Below, in pieces: positions 1-8,000 of a DNA stretch of 17,782 bases. Both the position numbers and the translations under genes were made by a program. A model generated the notes under the pieces. The model searched no databases. It saw only the letters and a program-made list of their open reading frames with translations, and was not told where the DNA came from. Each line of letters opens with the position of its first letter. The stretch's first letter is position 1. This DNA is from an uncultured Collinsella sp. Its GTDB lineage: Bacteria > Actinomycetota > Coriobacteriia > Coriobacteriales > Coriobacteriaceae. Where the stretch lies: the NCBI GenBank assembly GCA_900547505.1, contig URGY01000015.1:1-17782 (forward strand), written 5' to 3'.

Positions 1-49
1 ACGAGATGCAGCGTAGTCTCGTGGGCTCGGAGATGTGTATAAGAGACAG
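1..49 (+). other. Illumina Nextera i7 adapter (not genomic)
   Basis: Bases 1-7 match the end of the P7 arm, bases 8-15 (GCAGCGTA) sit where the 8-base index goes, bases 16-30 are the Nextera read-2 segment, and bases 31-49 are the 19-bp Tn5 mosaic end (AGATGTGTATAAGAGACAG). The exact reverse complement closes the contig. Genomic sequence begins at base 50. Translation through it adds false residues (MYKRQ in the priA frame). The identification rests on the known adapter sequence and the perfect match over the whole segment. Confidence 0.97.
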
Positions 50-1351
50 GAGCACGAGACCAGTTACAAGCAAGGCTCTAGCCCGCGTTACCACGCGCGA
101 GAGGTGGCGGCCGAGATGGCGCGGCGCTACCGCTGCCCGCTCGTGTTGGGCTCCGCCACTCCTTCTGCTGAGGCTCTCGATCGCTGCCGCCGCGGCACGT
201 ACAACGGTGTTACCTGGACGCGTGTGGAGATGCCCGAGCGCCCGGGACACGCCGTGCTGCCCACGGTCCGCATTGCCGACCTGCGCCGTGAGTTTTCTCA
301 CGGCAGCCGCTCCATGTTCTCAAAACCGCTGATGGAAGGCTTGGAGCGCGTGGTCGAGCGCCGCGAGAAGGCCGTGCTGCTGCATAACCGCCGTGGCTTT
401 GCGCCGTTCCTGATGTGCCGCGAGTGCGGCTGCGTTCCCACCTGCAACCACTGCTCCACCGCGCTTACGTATCACGAGCGCACGCACACGCTACAATGTC
501 ACACCTGCGGTTCGTCTTGGCGCGTGCAGCCGTATCCCGCGCCCACGAGCCGTTGCCCCAAATGTGGCAGTCGCTACCTGGCAAAAATGGGTCTGGGCAC
601 TCAACAGATCGAGGACGCGCTGCACCAGATGCTTCCCGAGGACGTCGCCATTATTCGCATGGATGCCGATTCCACGCGCGGCAAGGATGCGCACAAAAAG
701 CTGCTCGAGCAGTTCGATGCCGCCGATTGTGCGGTGCTGCTGGGCACCCAGATGATCGCCAAGGGCCTCGACTTTCCCGAGGTCACGCTCGTGGGCGTGG
801 TCAATGCTGACTCTGCCCTCAAGCTGCCCGATTTTCGTGCGGGGGAGCGCGCCTACGACCTGCTCGAGCAGGTGGCGGGCCGTGCCGGTCGCGGCGATCG
901 TCCCGGCGAGGTCATCATCCAGACCTATCTGCCCGAGGACCCGGTCATCCGAGCCGTCGCTGAGCACGATCGCTCGATCTTTACCGATTACGACCTGGAT
1001 CAGCGCCGCGACGCACTGTATCCGCCGTTCGTGCGCCTGATCAACATTTTGGTGTGGTCGGCAAGCCGCGATGATGCACAGGATTATATCGGGCGCATCG
1101 CAAAGCTTCTCAAGCGCCGCTGGCACGCCGTCGCACCCGACTTTTTGCGGGTAGGGAGCGCCGTGCCGCAGGTGTTGGGTCCGGCTTCGTGTGTAATCGA
1201 GAGAGCCAAGGACCGTTACCGCTTCCATCTGCTTGTGAAGTCGCCGGTAGGGTACCATGTCTCTGATGATATCGACGCCTGTCTCAAAGAAGCGGGCTCC
1301 GTGCGCGGCGTGAGCGTGAGCGTTGACGTCGATGCCTATGATTTGATGTAA
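50..1351 (+). CDS. priA: PriA primosomal replication-restart helicase, C-terminal part (5' truncated)
   Basis: PriA is a 3'-5' superfamily-2 DNA helicase that recognises stalled forks and starts reloading of the replicative helicase. Only the last 433 residues are present, a little over half the usual length. The genomic reading frame opens with EHETSYKQ, the tail of helicase motif II (normally DEEHE.SYKQ). It continues with GSATPS (motif III), a zinc-binding cysteine cluster (CRECG, CNHC, CHTCG, CPKCG, encoded at about 416-570), motif V (GTQMIAKGLDFP) and motif VI (QVAGRAGRG), then the C-terminal PriA domain. The missing 5' end is caused by the contig edge and adapter, not by mutation. The frame can be read back into the adapter to an ATG at 35, but that start is artificial. 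The gene lies 18 bp upstream of the preferred def start and is probably co-transcribed with it. Confidence 0.97.
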   Translation, partial: EHETSYKQGSSPRYHAREVAAEMARRYRCPLVLGSATPSAEALDRCRRGTYNGVTWTRVEMPERPGHAVLPTVRIADLRREFSHGSRSMFSKPLMEGLERVVERREKAVLLHNRRGFAPFLMCRECGCVPTCNHCSTALTYHERTHTLQCHTCGSSWRVQPYPAPTSRCPKCGSRYLAKMGLGTQQIEDALHQMLPEDVAIIRMDADSTRGKDAHKKLLEQFDAADCAVLLGTQMIAKGLDFPEVTLVGVVNADSALKLPDFRAGERAYDLLEQVAGRAGRGDRPGEVIIQTYLPEDPVIRAVAEHDRSIFTDYDLDQRRDALYPPFVRLINILVWSASRDDAQDYIGRIAKLLKRRWHAVAPDFLRVGSAVPQVLGPASCVIERAKDRYRFHLLVKSPVGYHVSDDIDACLKEAGSVRGVSVSVDVDAYDLM

Positions 1352-1369
1352 CAAACCGAAAGGATGGCC

Positions 1370-1906
1370 ATGGAAGCCAACGGAATCGTACTGTCCCCCG
1401 ACCCTCGTCTGCGCCAGGAGTGCGCCGTCATCGAGGAGATCACCCCGGCGATTGAGGCGCTTGCCGAGAAGATGAAGAAGATGATGTTCGAGAACGGCGG
1501 CTGCGGCCTGGCTGCTCCGCAGATCGGCGAGCTCATTCAGCTCGTCACCATCGACTGCGACTACAGCGACAAGAACGACTACGACCCGTACGTGCTCATC
1601 AATCCCGTCATTGTTGAGCAGAGCGACCATCTGGTGCCGTTTAGCGAGGGCTGTCTGTCCATTCCTGGCATTAGCTGCGAGATCGAGCGTCCCGACCATG
1701 TCGTCGTTGAGGCGTACGACTTGGACGCAAACCTGATTCGCTATGAGGCTTCGGGCGACCTGTTCTGCGTGTGCCTGCAGCACGAGATCGATCACCTGCA
1801 CGGCAACACCATGTTCGAGCGACTGAAGCCGATGCAGAGGATCAAGGCAGTCAAGGAGTACCAGGACGCCCTGGCCCGCGGCGCTCGACCGGGCGAGACG
1901 GAGTAG
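1370..1906 (+). CDS. def: Peptide deformylase
   Basis: This metalloenzyme removes the formyl group from the N-terminal Met of nascent proteins, reversing what the fmt product adds. At 178 residues it has normal length. All three family motifs are present: GCGLAAPQ (44-51), EGCLS (93-97, metal ligand Cys95) and HEIDH (138-142, two His ligands and the catalytic Glu). Two in-frame ATGs exist, at 1364 and 1370. The Shine-Dalgarno-like GAAAGG at 1358-1363 abuts the first ATG with no spacing but lies 6 nt before the second, so 1370 is preferred; the longer form would add Met-Ala. The gene follows priA closely, and the priA-def-fmt-rsmB order is common in bacteria. Here fmt is separated by an unusual 362-bp gap. 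Confidence 0.96.
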   Translation: MEANGIVLSPDPRLRQECAVIEEITPAIEALAEKMKKMMFENGGCGLAAPQIGELIQLVTIDCDYSDKNDYDPYVLINPVIVEQSDHLVPFSEGCLSIPGISCEIERPDHVVVEAYDLDANLIRYEASGDLFCVCLQHEIDHLHGNTMFERLKPMQRIKAVKEYQDALARGARPGETE

Positions 1907-1914
1907 GTCCCACC

Positions 1915-2051
1915 GTCCCCTTCCGCCGCAGGGCTTAGGTTTTGCTCCATGCTCAAACAGTCCTGCTCGCATGAAGAGCACATTAAGTGCTCTTCGGCTC
2001 GTGCGGAACTGCGCGTGGAGCAATAACCTAAGCCCTGCGGCGGAAGGGGAC
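1915..2051. repeat. 137-bp long inverted repeat between def and fmt
   Basis: The left arm (1915-1948) and right arm (2017-2051) are reverse complements. The outer 27 bases match perfectly, then there is a one-base bulge and 7 more paired bases. The 68-nt loop contains its own perfect hairpin (9-bp stem 1973-1981/1987-1995, 5-nt loop) and the 11-mer CAAACAGTCCT at 1954-1964. The arm starts 9 nt after the def stop codon. It encodes nothing convincing. A TTTT run follows at 2055-2058, so it could serve as a terminator for def. Its size and nested structure look more like an intergenic palindromic repeat or MITE-like unit. I see no clear target-site duplication. Confidence 0.8.
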
Positions 2052-2268
2052 TGCGTTTTCGTGCTCCTCTTCGCCTGGGTGCCGTCGGGTCAGGGATGGG
2101 CGTCTTCGCTGATAGTCTTTGTTGAGAGAGAGCTGCTTTTATTGCGGCTCTTTCTTTGGTTTTGGGTATATTTGTTCTTGTTGAATTGTTATTGCGGATG
2201 GGCTGGGTATTTGGCTTTCCGCTGTTATTTGTAGCCGTCTCGGCTTTGGTTGAGGGGAGACGTCCTTT
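2052..2268. other. Gene-free T-rich leader upstream of fmt
   Basis: No supported gene lies here. The plus strand becomes T-rich from about 2110. A weak stem with one mismatch (AGAGAGAGC near 2123 with GCTCTTTCT near 2146) is followed by more T-rich sequence, so a weak terminator or attenuator ahead of fmt is possible but not demonstrated. If the inverted repeat after def stops transcription, the fmt promoter must lie in this stretch; I could not find a convincing -35/-10 pair. The ribosome-binding site for fmt (GAGGGGAG, 2252-2259) is at its end. Confidence 0.5.
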
Positions 2269-3189
2269 ATGCGTATTGTGTTTATGGGTACGCCTGATTT
2301 TGCTGTGCCTTCGCTGACTTCGCTTGTCGAGGCCGGGAATGAGATTGCGCTTGTTGTTACTCGCCCTGATGCTGTTCGTGGGCGTGGTAAGAAGCTTGAG
2401 CCTTCTCCTGTTAAGGCCAAGGCGCTTGAGCTGGGGTTACCGGTTGTTGAAGCCAATCGTATGACGCCGGAGGTAGTTGATGCACTCCAGGCTGCGCAGG
2501 CTGATATTTTCTGTGTGGCTGCCTATGGCTGCATTTTGCCTGATGAGGTGCTGCATATGGCGCCGCTCGGCATTGTGAACGTTCATGCGTCCTTGCTGCC
2601 TCGTTGGCGTGGGGCTGCTCCTATTCAGCGTGCGATTCTCGCTGGTGATGAGGTTGCTGGCGTTTCTATCATGCGCATCGGTCACGGCGTGGATACTGGT
2701 GCTTATTGTGCGCAGGCCTCGACCTCGGTTGCCGGTAAGCATGCCGAGGCACTGACTATGGAGCTTGGCGAGCTGGGCGGTAAACTGCTTGCCGATACGC
2801 TTCCTTTGCTTGCTGACGGCACCGCTGTTTGGACCGAGCAGGATGAGTCGCTCGTTACCCATGCTGCCAAGATTTCTAAGCAGGAGATGCGTCTGGATCC
2901 GCAAATGACGGCGCTTGATTGCGTGCGTCATGTGCTGGCCTCGTCCGATACCGCGCCTGCTCGTTGCGTGATTGCCGGCAAGACCGTGCGCGTGCTTGAT
3001 GCTGCGCCGGCTGATGTGTCGCTTGGCGAGGATCAGGTTCTCGTTAAGGCCAAGCGTGTTTACCTGGGTCTTTCCGATGGTTCGGTTGAGTTGCTCGAGG
3101 TTAAGCCTGATGGCAAGCGTGCTATGGCCGCTTCTGCTTGGGCTGCTGGCCTGCAGGGCGCCGATCTTATCTGGGGTGTTTTGTCATGA
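2269..3189 (+). CDS. fmt: Methionyl-tRNA formyltransferase
   Basis: The enzyme transfers a formyl group from 10-formyl-tetrahydrofolate to initiator Met-tRNA. At 306 residues it has typical length. It opens with the expected MRIVFMGTPDFAVPSL and shows RGRGKKLEPSPVK (tRNA-acceptor loop region, 37-49), NVHASLLPRWRGAAPIQRA (104-122) and GHGVDTG (138-144). The catalytic trio is Asn104, His106 and Asp142, matching Asn106/His108/Asp144 of E. coli Fmt. The C-terminal tRNA-binding domain follows from about residue 205. A GAGGGGAG Shine-Dalgarno at 2252-2259 supports the start. The stop overlaps the rsmB start (ATGA), so the two are translationally coupled. Codons end in T far more often than in the glg genes. 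Confidence 0.97.
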   Translation: MRIVFMGTPDFAVPSLTSLVEAGNEIALVVTRPDAVRGRGKKLEPSPVKAKALELGLPVVEANRMTPEVVDALQAAQADIFCVAAYGCILPDEVLHMAPLGIVNVHASLLPRWRGAAPIQRAILAGDEVAGVSIMRIGHGVDTGAYCAQASTSVAGKHAEALTMELGELGGKLLADTLPLLADGTAVWTEQDESLVTHAAKISKQEMRLDPQMTALDCVRHVLASSDTAPARCVIAGKTVRVLDAAPADVSLGEDQVLVKAKRVYLGLSDGSVELLEVKPDGKRAMAASAWAAGLQGADLIWGVLS

Positions 3190-4586
3190 GCAAGTTGTCT
3201 CCCGCGCGCAAGCTTGCGCTCGATGTGTTGATGGAGGCCGATCGCCGCGGCATGTACGCGCGCGACGTGCTGTCTTCCCGTGCTTCGGCCAAGGCCATTG
3301 ACCAGCGCGATTCTGCTTTTGCCGCTCGCTTGGCGCTGGGTGTTGCCGCCACGCAGGGTGTTTTGGACGAGCTGCTCGATCGGTTTCTTGATAAGCCTAA
3401 AAAGGTTGCGCCTCGTGTGCGCATGGCACTTCGTATCTCGGCCTTCGAGATGCTCTATCTGCATACGCCTGGCCGCGTTGCCGTAAGTCAGGGTGTTGAG
3501 CTGGTGCGCAGCGGAGCTAAGTCTGCCGCCGGTCTGGCGAACGCTGTGCTGCATAAGGTCGCGGACAACGTTGAGGACTTTGCTACTGCGTCCGATGTGG
3601 ATGAGTCTGAGCGACGCTTGGTTCGTCTGTCGCGCCTGATGGGACTGCCGCGTTGGCTGTGCGCTCGCATTATGGCATCGTTCGACACGCCTGAGGGTGC
3701 GCTTAACTTTGCCGGCAATCTGGCCCCCGCACCGCTGGCCCTGCATGAGAACGCCTTTGCGACCAAACCCGATCCGTATATCTCGCAGCTCGTCGCACCT
3801 GTCTTCCCGGGCTGCCATGCCCCGGTTGATGCCCAGGTTACCGTTGCTTCGGGTGTGTTTGAGCGTGCTGCCGCGGTGGCATCCGATCTCAACGCGCAGC
3901 TTATCGCCACGGCTGCCACGCGCCCTGGTAGCTGCCTTGAGATTGGTGCCGGTCGTGGCACCAAGACCTATGTGATGATGTGCCAGGCCAAGCGTGCCGG
4001 CTATGAGCGTCAGCATACGGCACTTGATCTTCATGACCGTAAGTGCGATCTGAATCTCGCTCGCCTGCATAAGGCCGGTATTCAGGGCGTTCGTACGGTT
4101 TCGGGTGATGCCTGCGAGCTTGATGAGGTGCTCACATCGTTTGATGCCATGCTTGGCGAGCCGGTTAAGTTCGACACGGTTTTTATCGATGCGCCGTGCT
4201 CTGGCACCGGAACCATGCGTCGTCATCCCGAGATCCCGTGGCGCCTAACCGAGAATGATGTGACGGCCGAGTTACCCAAGCTTCAGCTGACGATGCTTAA
4301 GGAGGCTTCTGCGCGCGTGGCCGCCGGCGGAGAGCTCATCTATGCCACCTGCTCGGTTTTTGATGAAGAGAACACGCAGGTCGTGGATGCCTTCCTGGCC
4401 TCTCCCGAGGGCGTCGACTTTAGCGTCGCACCGCTCTCCGAGGCGCAGATTCTGCAACTCACCGAGTTCGATCAGGCTAAGAAGCTCGTATCCGTACGCC
4501 AGAACGATCGAGGACTTTTCCAAAGCGTCCCCGTAAACGCCGACTCCTACGACGGCCACTTTTGCGCCCGTCTGGTTCACAAGTAG
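3186..4586 (+). CDS. rsmB: 16S rRNA (cytosine-5)-methyltransferase RsmB (NusB-domain + SAM methyltransferase)
   Basis: RsmB/Fmu proteins place m5C at position 967 (E. coli numbering) of 16S rRNA using S-adenosylmethionine. The 466 residues give the standard two-part layout: an all-helical NusB-like RNA-binding domain (about 1-140) and a Rossmann methyltransferase domain (about 230-466). Motif I reads EIGAGRGTKT (252-261) rather than the commoner APGGKT. Motif IV is DAPCSGTG with Cys338, and motif VI is YATCSV with Cys389, the two cysteines used for release and catalysis. The start at 3186 is chosen because its ATG overlaps the fmt stop as ATGA; an in-frame ATG at 3138 lies inside fmt and is unlikely. 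T-ending codons dominate the 5' half, and C-ending codons return towards the 3' end. Confidence 0.95.
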   Translation: MSKLSPARKLALDVLMEADRRGMYARDVLSSRASAKAIDQRDSAFAARLALGVAATQGVLDELLDRFLDKPKKVAPRVRMALRISAFEMLYLHTPGRVAVSQGVELVRSGAKSAAGLANAVLHKVADNVEDFATASDVDESERRLVRLSRLMGLPRWLCARIMASFDTPEGALNFAGNLAPAPLALHENAFATKPDPYISQLVAPVFPGCHAPVDAQVTVASGVFERAAAVASDLNAQLIATAATRPGSCLEIGAGRGTKTYVMMCQAKRAGYERQHTALDLHDRKCDLNLARLHKAGIQGVRTVSGDACELDEVLTSFDAMLGEPVKFDTVFIDAPCSGTGTMRRHPEIPWRLTENDVTAELPKLQLTMLKEASARVAAGGELIYATCSVFDEENTQVVDAFLASPEGVDFSVAPLSEAQILQLTEFDQAKKLVSVRQNDRGLFQSVPVNADSYDGHFCARLVHK

Positions 4587-4592
4587 CTACTA

Positions 4593-4659
4593 AGTTGCGG
4601 TGAAATAGGGATTGAATAGCGGCTTCTGCCCGCCAAACAGTCCTTATTTCACCGCAACT
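4593..4659. repeat. 67-bp hairpin repeat downstream of rsmB
   Basis: A perfect 15-bp stem (4593-4607 with 4645-4659) is extended in RNA by a G-U pair and three more pairs (4608-4611 with 4641-4644), giving 19 pairs around a 29-nt loop. It begins 6 nt after the rsmB stop. It has no T run, so it is a poor intrinsic terminator, and a proper one follows at 4687. The segment 4634-4644 is the same 11-mer (CAAACAGTCCT) that lies in the loop of the larger palindrome after def. This suggests both belong to a family of intergenic palindromic repeats. Confidence 0.75.
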
Positions 4660-4686
4660 CATAGAGATGCCTGGGTAGCTAAAGAA

Positions 4687-4720
4687 TCAGCCCCGCGATC
4701 GGTGTCGGTCGCGGGGCTGA
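4687..4720. terminator. Bidirectional intrinsic terminator between rsmB and the fmdB-like gene
   Basis: A perfect 12-bp GC-rich stem (4687-4698 with 4709-4720) encloses a 10-nt loop. T-rich sequence follows on the plus strand (TTGGTTT) and on the minus strand (TTCTTT). It lies between two convergent genes, ending 7 bp before the stop of the minus-strand gene, so it can serve both. Confidence 0.85.
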
Positions 4721-4727
4721 TTGGTTT

Positions 4728-4964
4728 CTAGTGGTTATGTGGGCAGTTGGCGCAGCAGCCGCTCGTGGCACTGGTGCTGGAGCCCCCGCTTCGCTGGTCG
4801 GTGTTGTAGAAACCGCTGCCCTCAAATTTAATGCCGCTGGCCGAGAACGTCTTGGCCGCCGGGGCACCGCAGCTCGGGCACACGACCTCGGGAGTCTCGG
4901 ACATGGGATGCTCAACCTCAAACACGTTGCCGCAGCTCGAGCACTTGTAATCGTAGCGCGCCAT
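4728..4964 (-). CDS. FmdB-family zinc-ribbon protein
   Basis: This small 78-residue protein starts MARYDYKCSSCGNVFE and has two CxxC knuckles (CSSC 8-11, CPSC 29-32), the layout of the FmdB/CxxC_CxxC_SSSS family. The first half forms the zinc ribbon, followed by a Gly/Ser-rich linker and a C-terminal Cys/His cluster, GCCANCPHNH. FmdB was named as a possible regulator of formamidase genes, but the molecular role of most members is unknown, and no formamidase genes are nearby. The start is supported by AAGGAAG a few bases upstream on the minus strand. It lies 88 bp downstream of the GH13-GH77 gene, with a hairpin between, so it may be transcribed separately. Confidence 0.9.
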   Translation of the reverse strand: MARYDYKCSSCGNVFEVEHPMSETPEVVCPSCGAPAAKTFSASGIKFEGSGFYNTDQRSGGSSTSATSGCCANCPHNH

Positions 4965-4986
4965 AATACTTCCTTTTCAGCACAAA

Positions 4987-5008
4987 GCGGGCAGATTACT
5001 CTGCCCGC
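4987..5008 (-). terminator. Probable terminator after the GH13-GH77 gene
   Basis: A perfect 9-bp GC-rich stem (4987-4995 with 5000-5008) with a 4-nt loop lies in the 88-bp gap between the GH13-GH77 gene and the fmdB-like gene. On the minus strand it is followed only by TTTGTG, so the T run is weak. On the plus strand A-rich sequence follows. Confidence 0.6.
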
Positions 5009-5052
5009 AAAAATTCAAACGTCTGTAACTGTACCCTATATCGGGGGTTTTA

Positions 5053-8000
5053 TCACGCTTCGCCCCAGAATCTATGGTTGTTGCGCAGGAGCTGTGCGGT
5101 TTTGTTCTCAGCGGCTGCAATGTCCGCCTCGTCAGCCTGCCAGGTCCAGTTGCCCGTGGCCACGCCCGGAACGTTCATGCGCGCGTCGTCGCCCAGCCCC
5201 AGGACATCCTGCAGCGGCATCATCACCAGGGGAGCGTCGCTCGCCAGCGCGTCGCTCATCAGCTTGGCCGCCACCTCAACACCGCTCGGTTCATCGCCGC
5301 CCGCAAAGGAACGTGTGCACCAACCGGCCAGCGTCGACGTATCGTGCGTCGAGGTGTACAGAATCTTGCCGGGCGTGGGATGCACACCGCAGCGAACGTC
5401 GTAGTCGCTAAACTCCAGCACGTCCATGCCGGGGAAACCACAGGTCGAAGCCATGGCGCGAACACCGGGCGTCAAATAGCCCAGGTCCTCGGCGATAAAG
5501 TTGAGCGGACCCAGCTCGTCGTAGGCGGTCTGGAACAGGTCCTTGCCCGGGCCCGCCAGCCAGCGACCGTCGGCGCAAGCCTTGCCCGCGGGGATACTAA
5601 AGTAGCTGTGGAATCCCAGGAAGTGATCCAGACGCACGCGGTCGTAGAGCGAAAACGCACGACGCAGGCGATCCATCCACCAGCTATAGCCGTTCTGCTT
5701 CATGTGGTCCCAGCGGAACGTCGGGTTGCCCCACACCTGGCCCTCGGGCGCAAAGTTGTCGGGCGGCGCACCGGAAATCTCGATCGCCTTGCCGGTATCG
5801 GACAGCCAGAAGTTCTCGGGTTCGCTCCACGCGTCTGCCGAATCGTCGGACACGTACATAGGAATATCGCCGATGACCTCGATGCCCTTCTTGTGCGCAT
5901 AGTTCATGAGCTCGCACCAAGCCAGGTCAAAGCGGTACTGCATGTACGCCTGCAGCTCGGCCTCGTTGTGGAAGCGCTTGTCGTCGATCAGATGCTCGTT
6001 GTATCGCGCGACATCTTCCGGCCAATCATGGCGCGACTCGCCCTCAAAGTACTTCTTAACGGCCATGTAGACGCAGTATTTCTCGAGCCAATCGGCATTG
6101 CGATGTTTAAACGCGGTGTACAGTGGATCGGCATCCTCGCCTCCGCGGGCCTTCCAGGTCTCAAAGTCGGCTGCCAGCTCCTCGTGACTCTCGGGCAGCA
6201 GGTCGATGTTGCCCGCAAAAGCCGAGGGTCCGGCATAGGGGGAGCGAAAGAAATCCGTTGGGTTGACGGGCAGGACCTGCCAGTAGCGCATGCCCATGGC
6301 GGCCAGATGGTCGATAAATCGCCGCGTGGGCGCGCCGATCGTACCGGGCTTGCCGTCGTCGGTCGGCACCGATGTGATATGGCACACAACACCCGCACCG
6401 TGATCGAGCGGCTCCTGCAGGCGCTGCTCGGCATGGTGATAGATTATCGACGAGCCCAGCGGATACAGGTCGAGCGTGACCGTGCCGTTGTGAATTTCGC
6501 ACTCGTGACCGCTGATCACGTCGCTTGCACATTCGCCGAGCGCCGGAATCGTCACACGGTGCGAGTTGCGCAGGCTGCGGTTGATGATAACCGTCGCAGA
6601 CTCGCCGTCCTTGCCCGTACGGTTGTAAGCAAGCACCTCATCATTGAGCGCGAAGGCCTTGATCTCGCCATCGATCATAAACGGCAGCGCGCGGCGCACA
6701 GCAGATGCGTTCTTGACGATTGCGAACGTATCGAAGTCGTGCAGGTCTTCCTTGGTCGGCATGGTGCGGCGATTACCCGGATCGGTCAGGCCCTCAAGGC
6801 CGTACTCGTCGCCATAGTAAATCGAAGGCACACCGGGGAACGTCATCTGCATGAGCGTCGCGAGCCAAAAACGACTCTTGGCCAGGCCCATCGAGTTCTC
6901 GTCCAGGCGCCATTTGCTGCGCTCGCACTCGGGCAGCTGCGACTCGTCGGGGCCGCCGCCGAGCACCGAGATGATGCGCGGACGGTCGTGGCTCGACAGC
7001 AGGTTGAGCGCGCAGGACAGGGCCTCACGCGGATAGTTCTCGCGTAGGGTCTCGATATCCTCGGCAGCTTGGTAGGCGTTTTTGTAGCCCATCAAAAAGC
7101 CGATGACCATGTCGCGGAAGGGGTAATCCATAGCAGAGTCCAGCTCGGAGCCCTGCAGGTAGCGACGCAGATGGCCGTAGCTGATCTTGTTGGAGGCATC
7201 TTCCCAGACCTCGCCGAGCAGCAGCGCGTCGGGCTTCTCGGCGAGTACGGCCTTTTTGATCTCGGTCAGGAAGTCATCGGAAAGCTCGTCGGCCACATCC
7301 AGGCGCCAGCCGTGAGCGCCGGCGCGCAGCCATTTACGAATAACGCCGTCCTTGCCCAGGAGCCGCTCGCGTACCAGTTCGGAGCTCTCATTGATGGCGG
7401 GCATATTGCCCACGCCCCACCAACAGTCGTACGAGCCGTCCTCGTGGAAATAAAACGCATCACGCCACGGCGAATCCTCGCTCTGCCACGCGCCCACACC
7501 GGGGTAGTTGCCGTAGCGGTTGAAGTAGATCGAATCATCGCCCGTGTGGTTGAACACACCGTCCAGAATGATGGAAATGCCCAGCTTCTCGGCCGCCTCG
7601 CACAGCTCGGTAAAGTCTTGCTCGGTGCCCAGAATCGGATCGATCTTGGTGTAATCGGCGGTGTCGTAGCGGTGGTTGCTCGCGGCTTCAAAAATGGGGT
7701 TGAGGTAGATGGCTGTAAAGCCCAGCTCGGCGATGCGAGGCAGGTCTTCCTGGATGCCCTTGAGCGAGCCGCCGTAGAAGTCCCAGGTCTTGATGGAGCC
7801 GTCCTCGGCGCGCTCGTACACAGGCGGCTCGTTCCAGTCCTCGACCATGCGGCGCTGAATGCCCTTACGCGGTTTTTCGACCTCGGCCAGCGTGCGCTCG
7901 CGCCAGTGCTCGTCGCGGGCATAGCGATCGGGGAAGATCTGGTAGACCATACCGCGCTCGTACCAGGTGGGACGGTTCTCACGGTGTTTGTAGACGGTGA

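Noticed and set aside
1915..2051. Retron or other non-coding system RNA at the large palindrome
   Set aside because: No reverse transcriptase or effector gene lies nearby; the neighbours are housekeeping translation genes.
3138..3185. In-frame ATG at 3138 as the rsmB start
   Set aside because: It lies inside fmt, and the ATGA overlap at 3186 is the standard coupled start.
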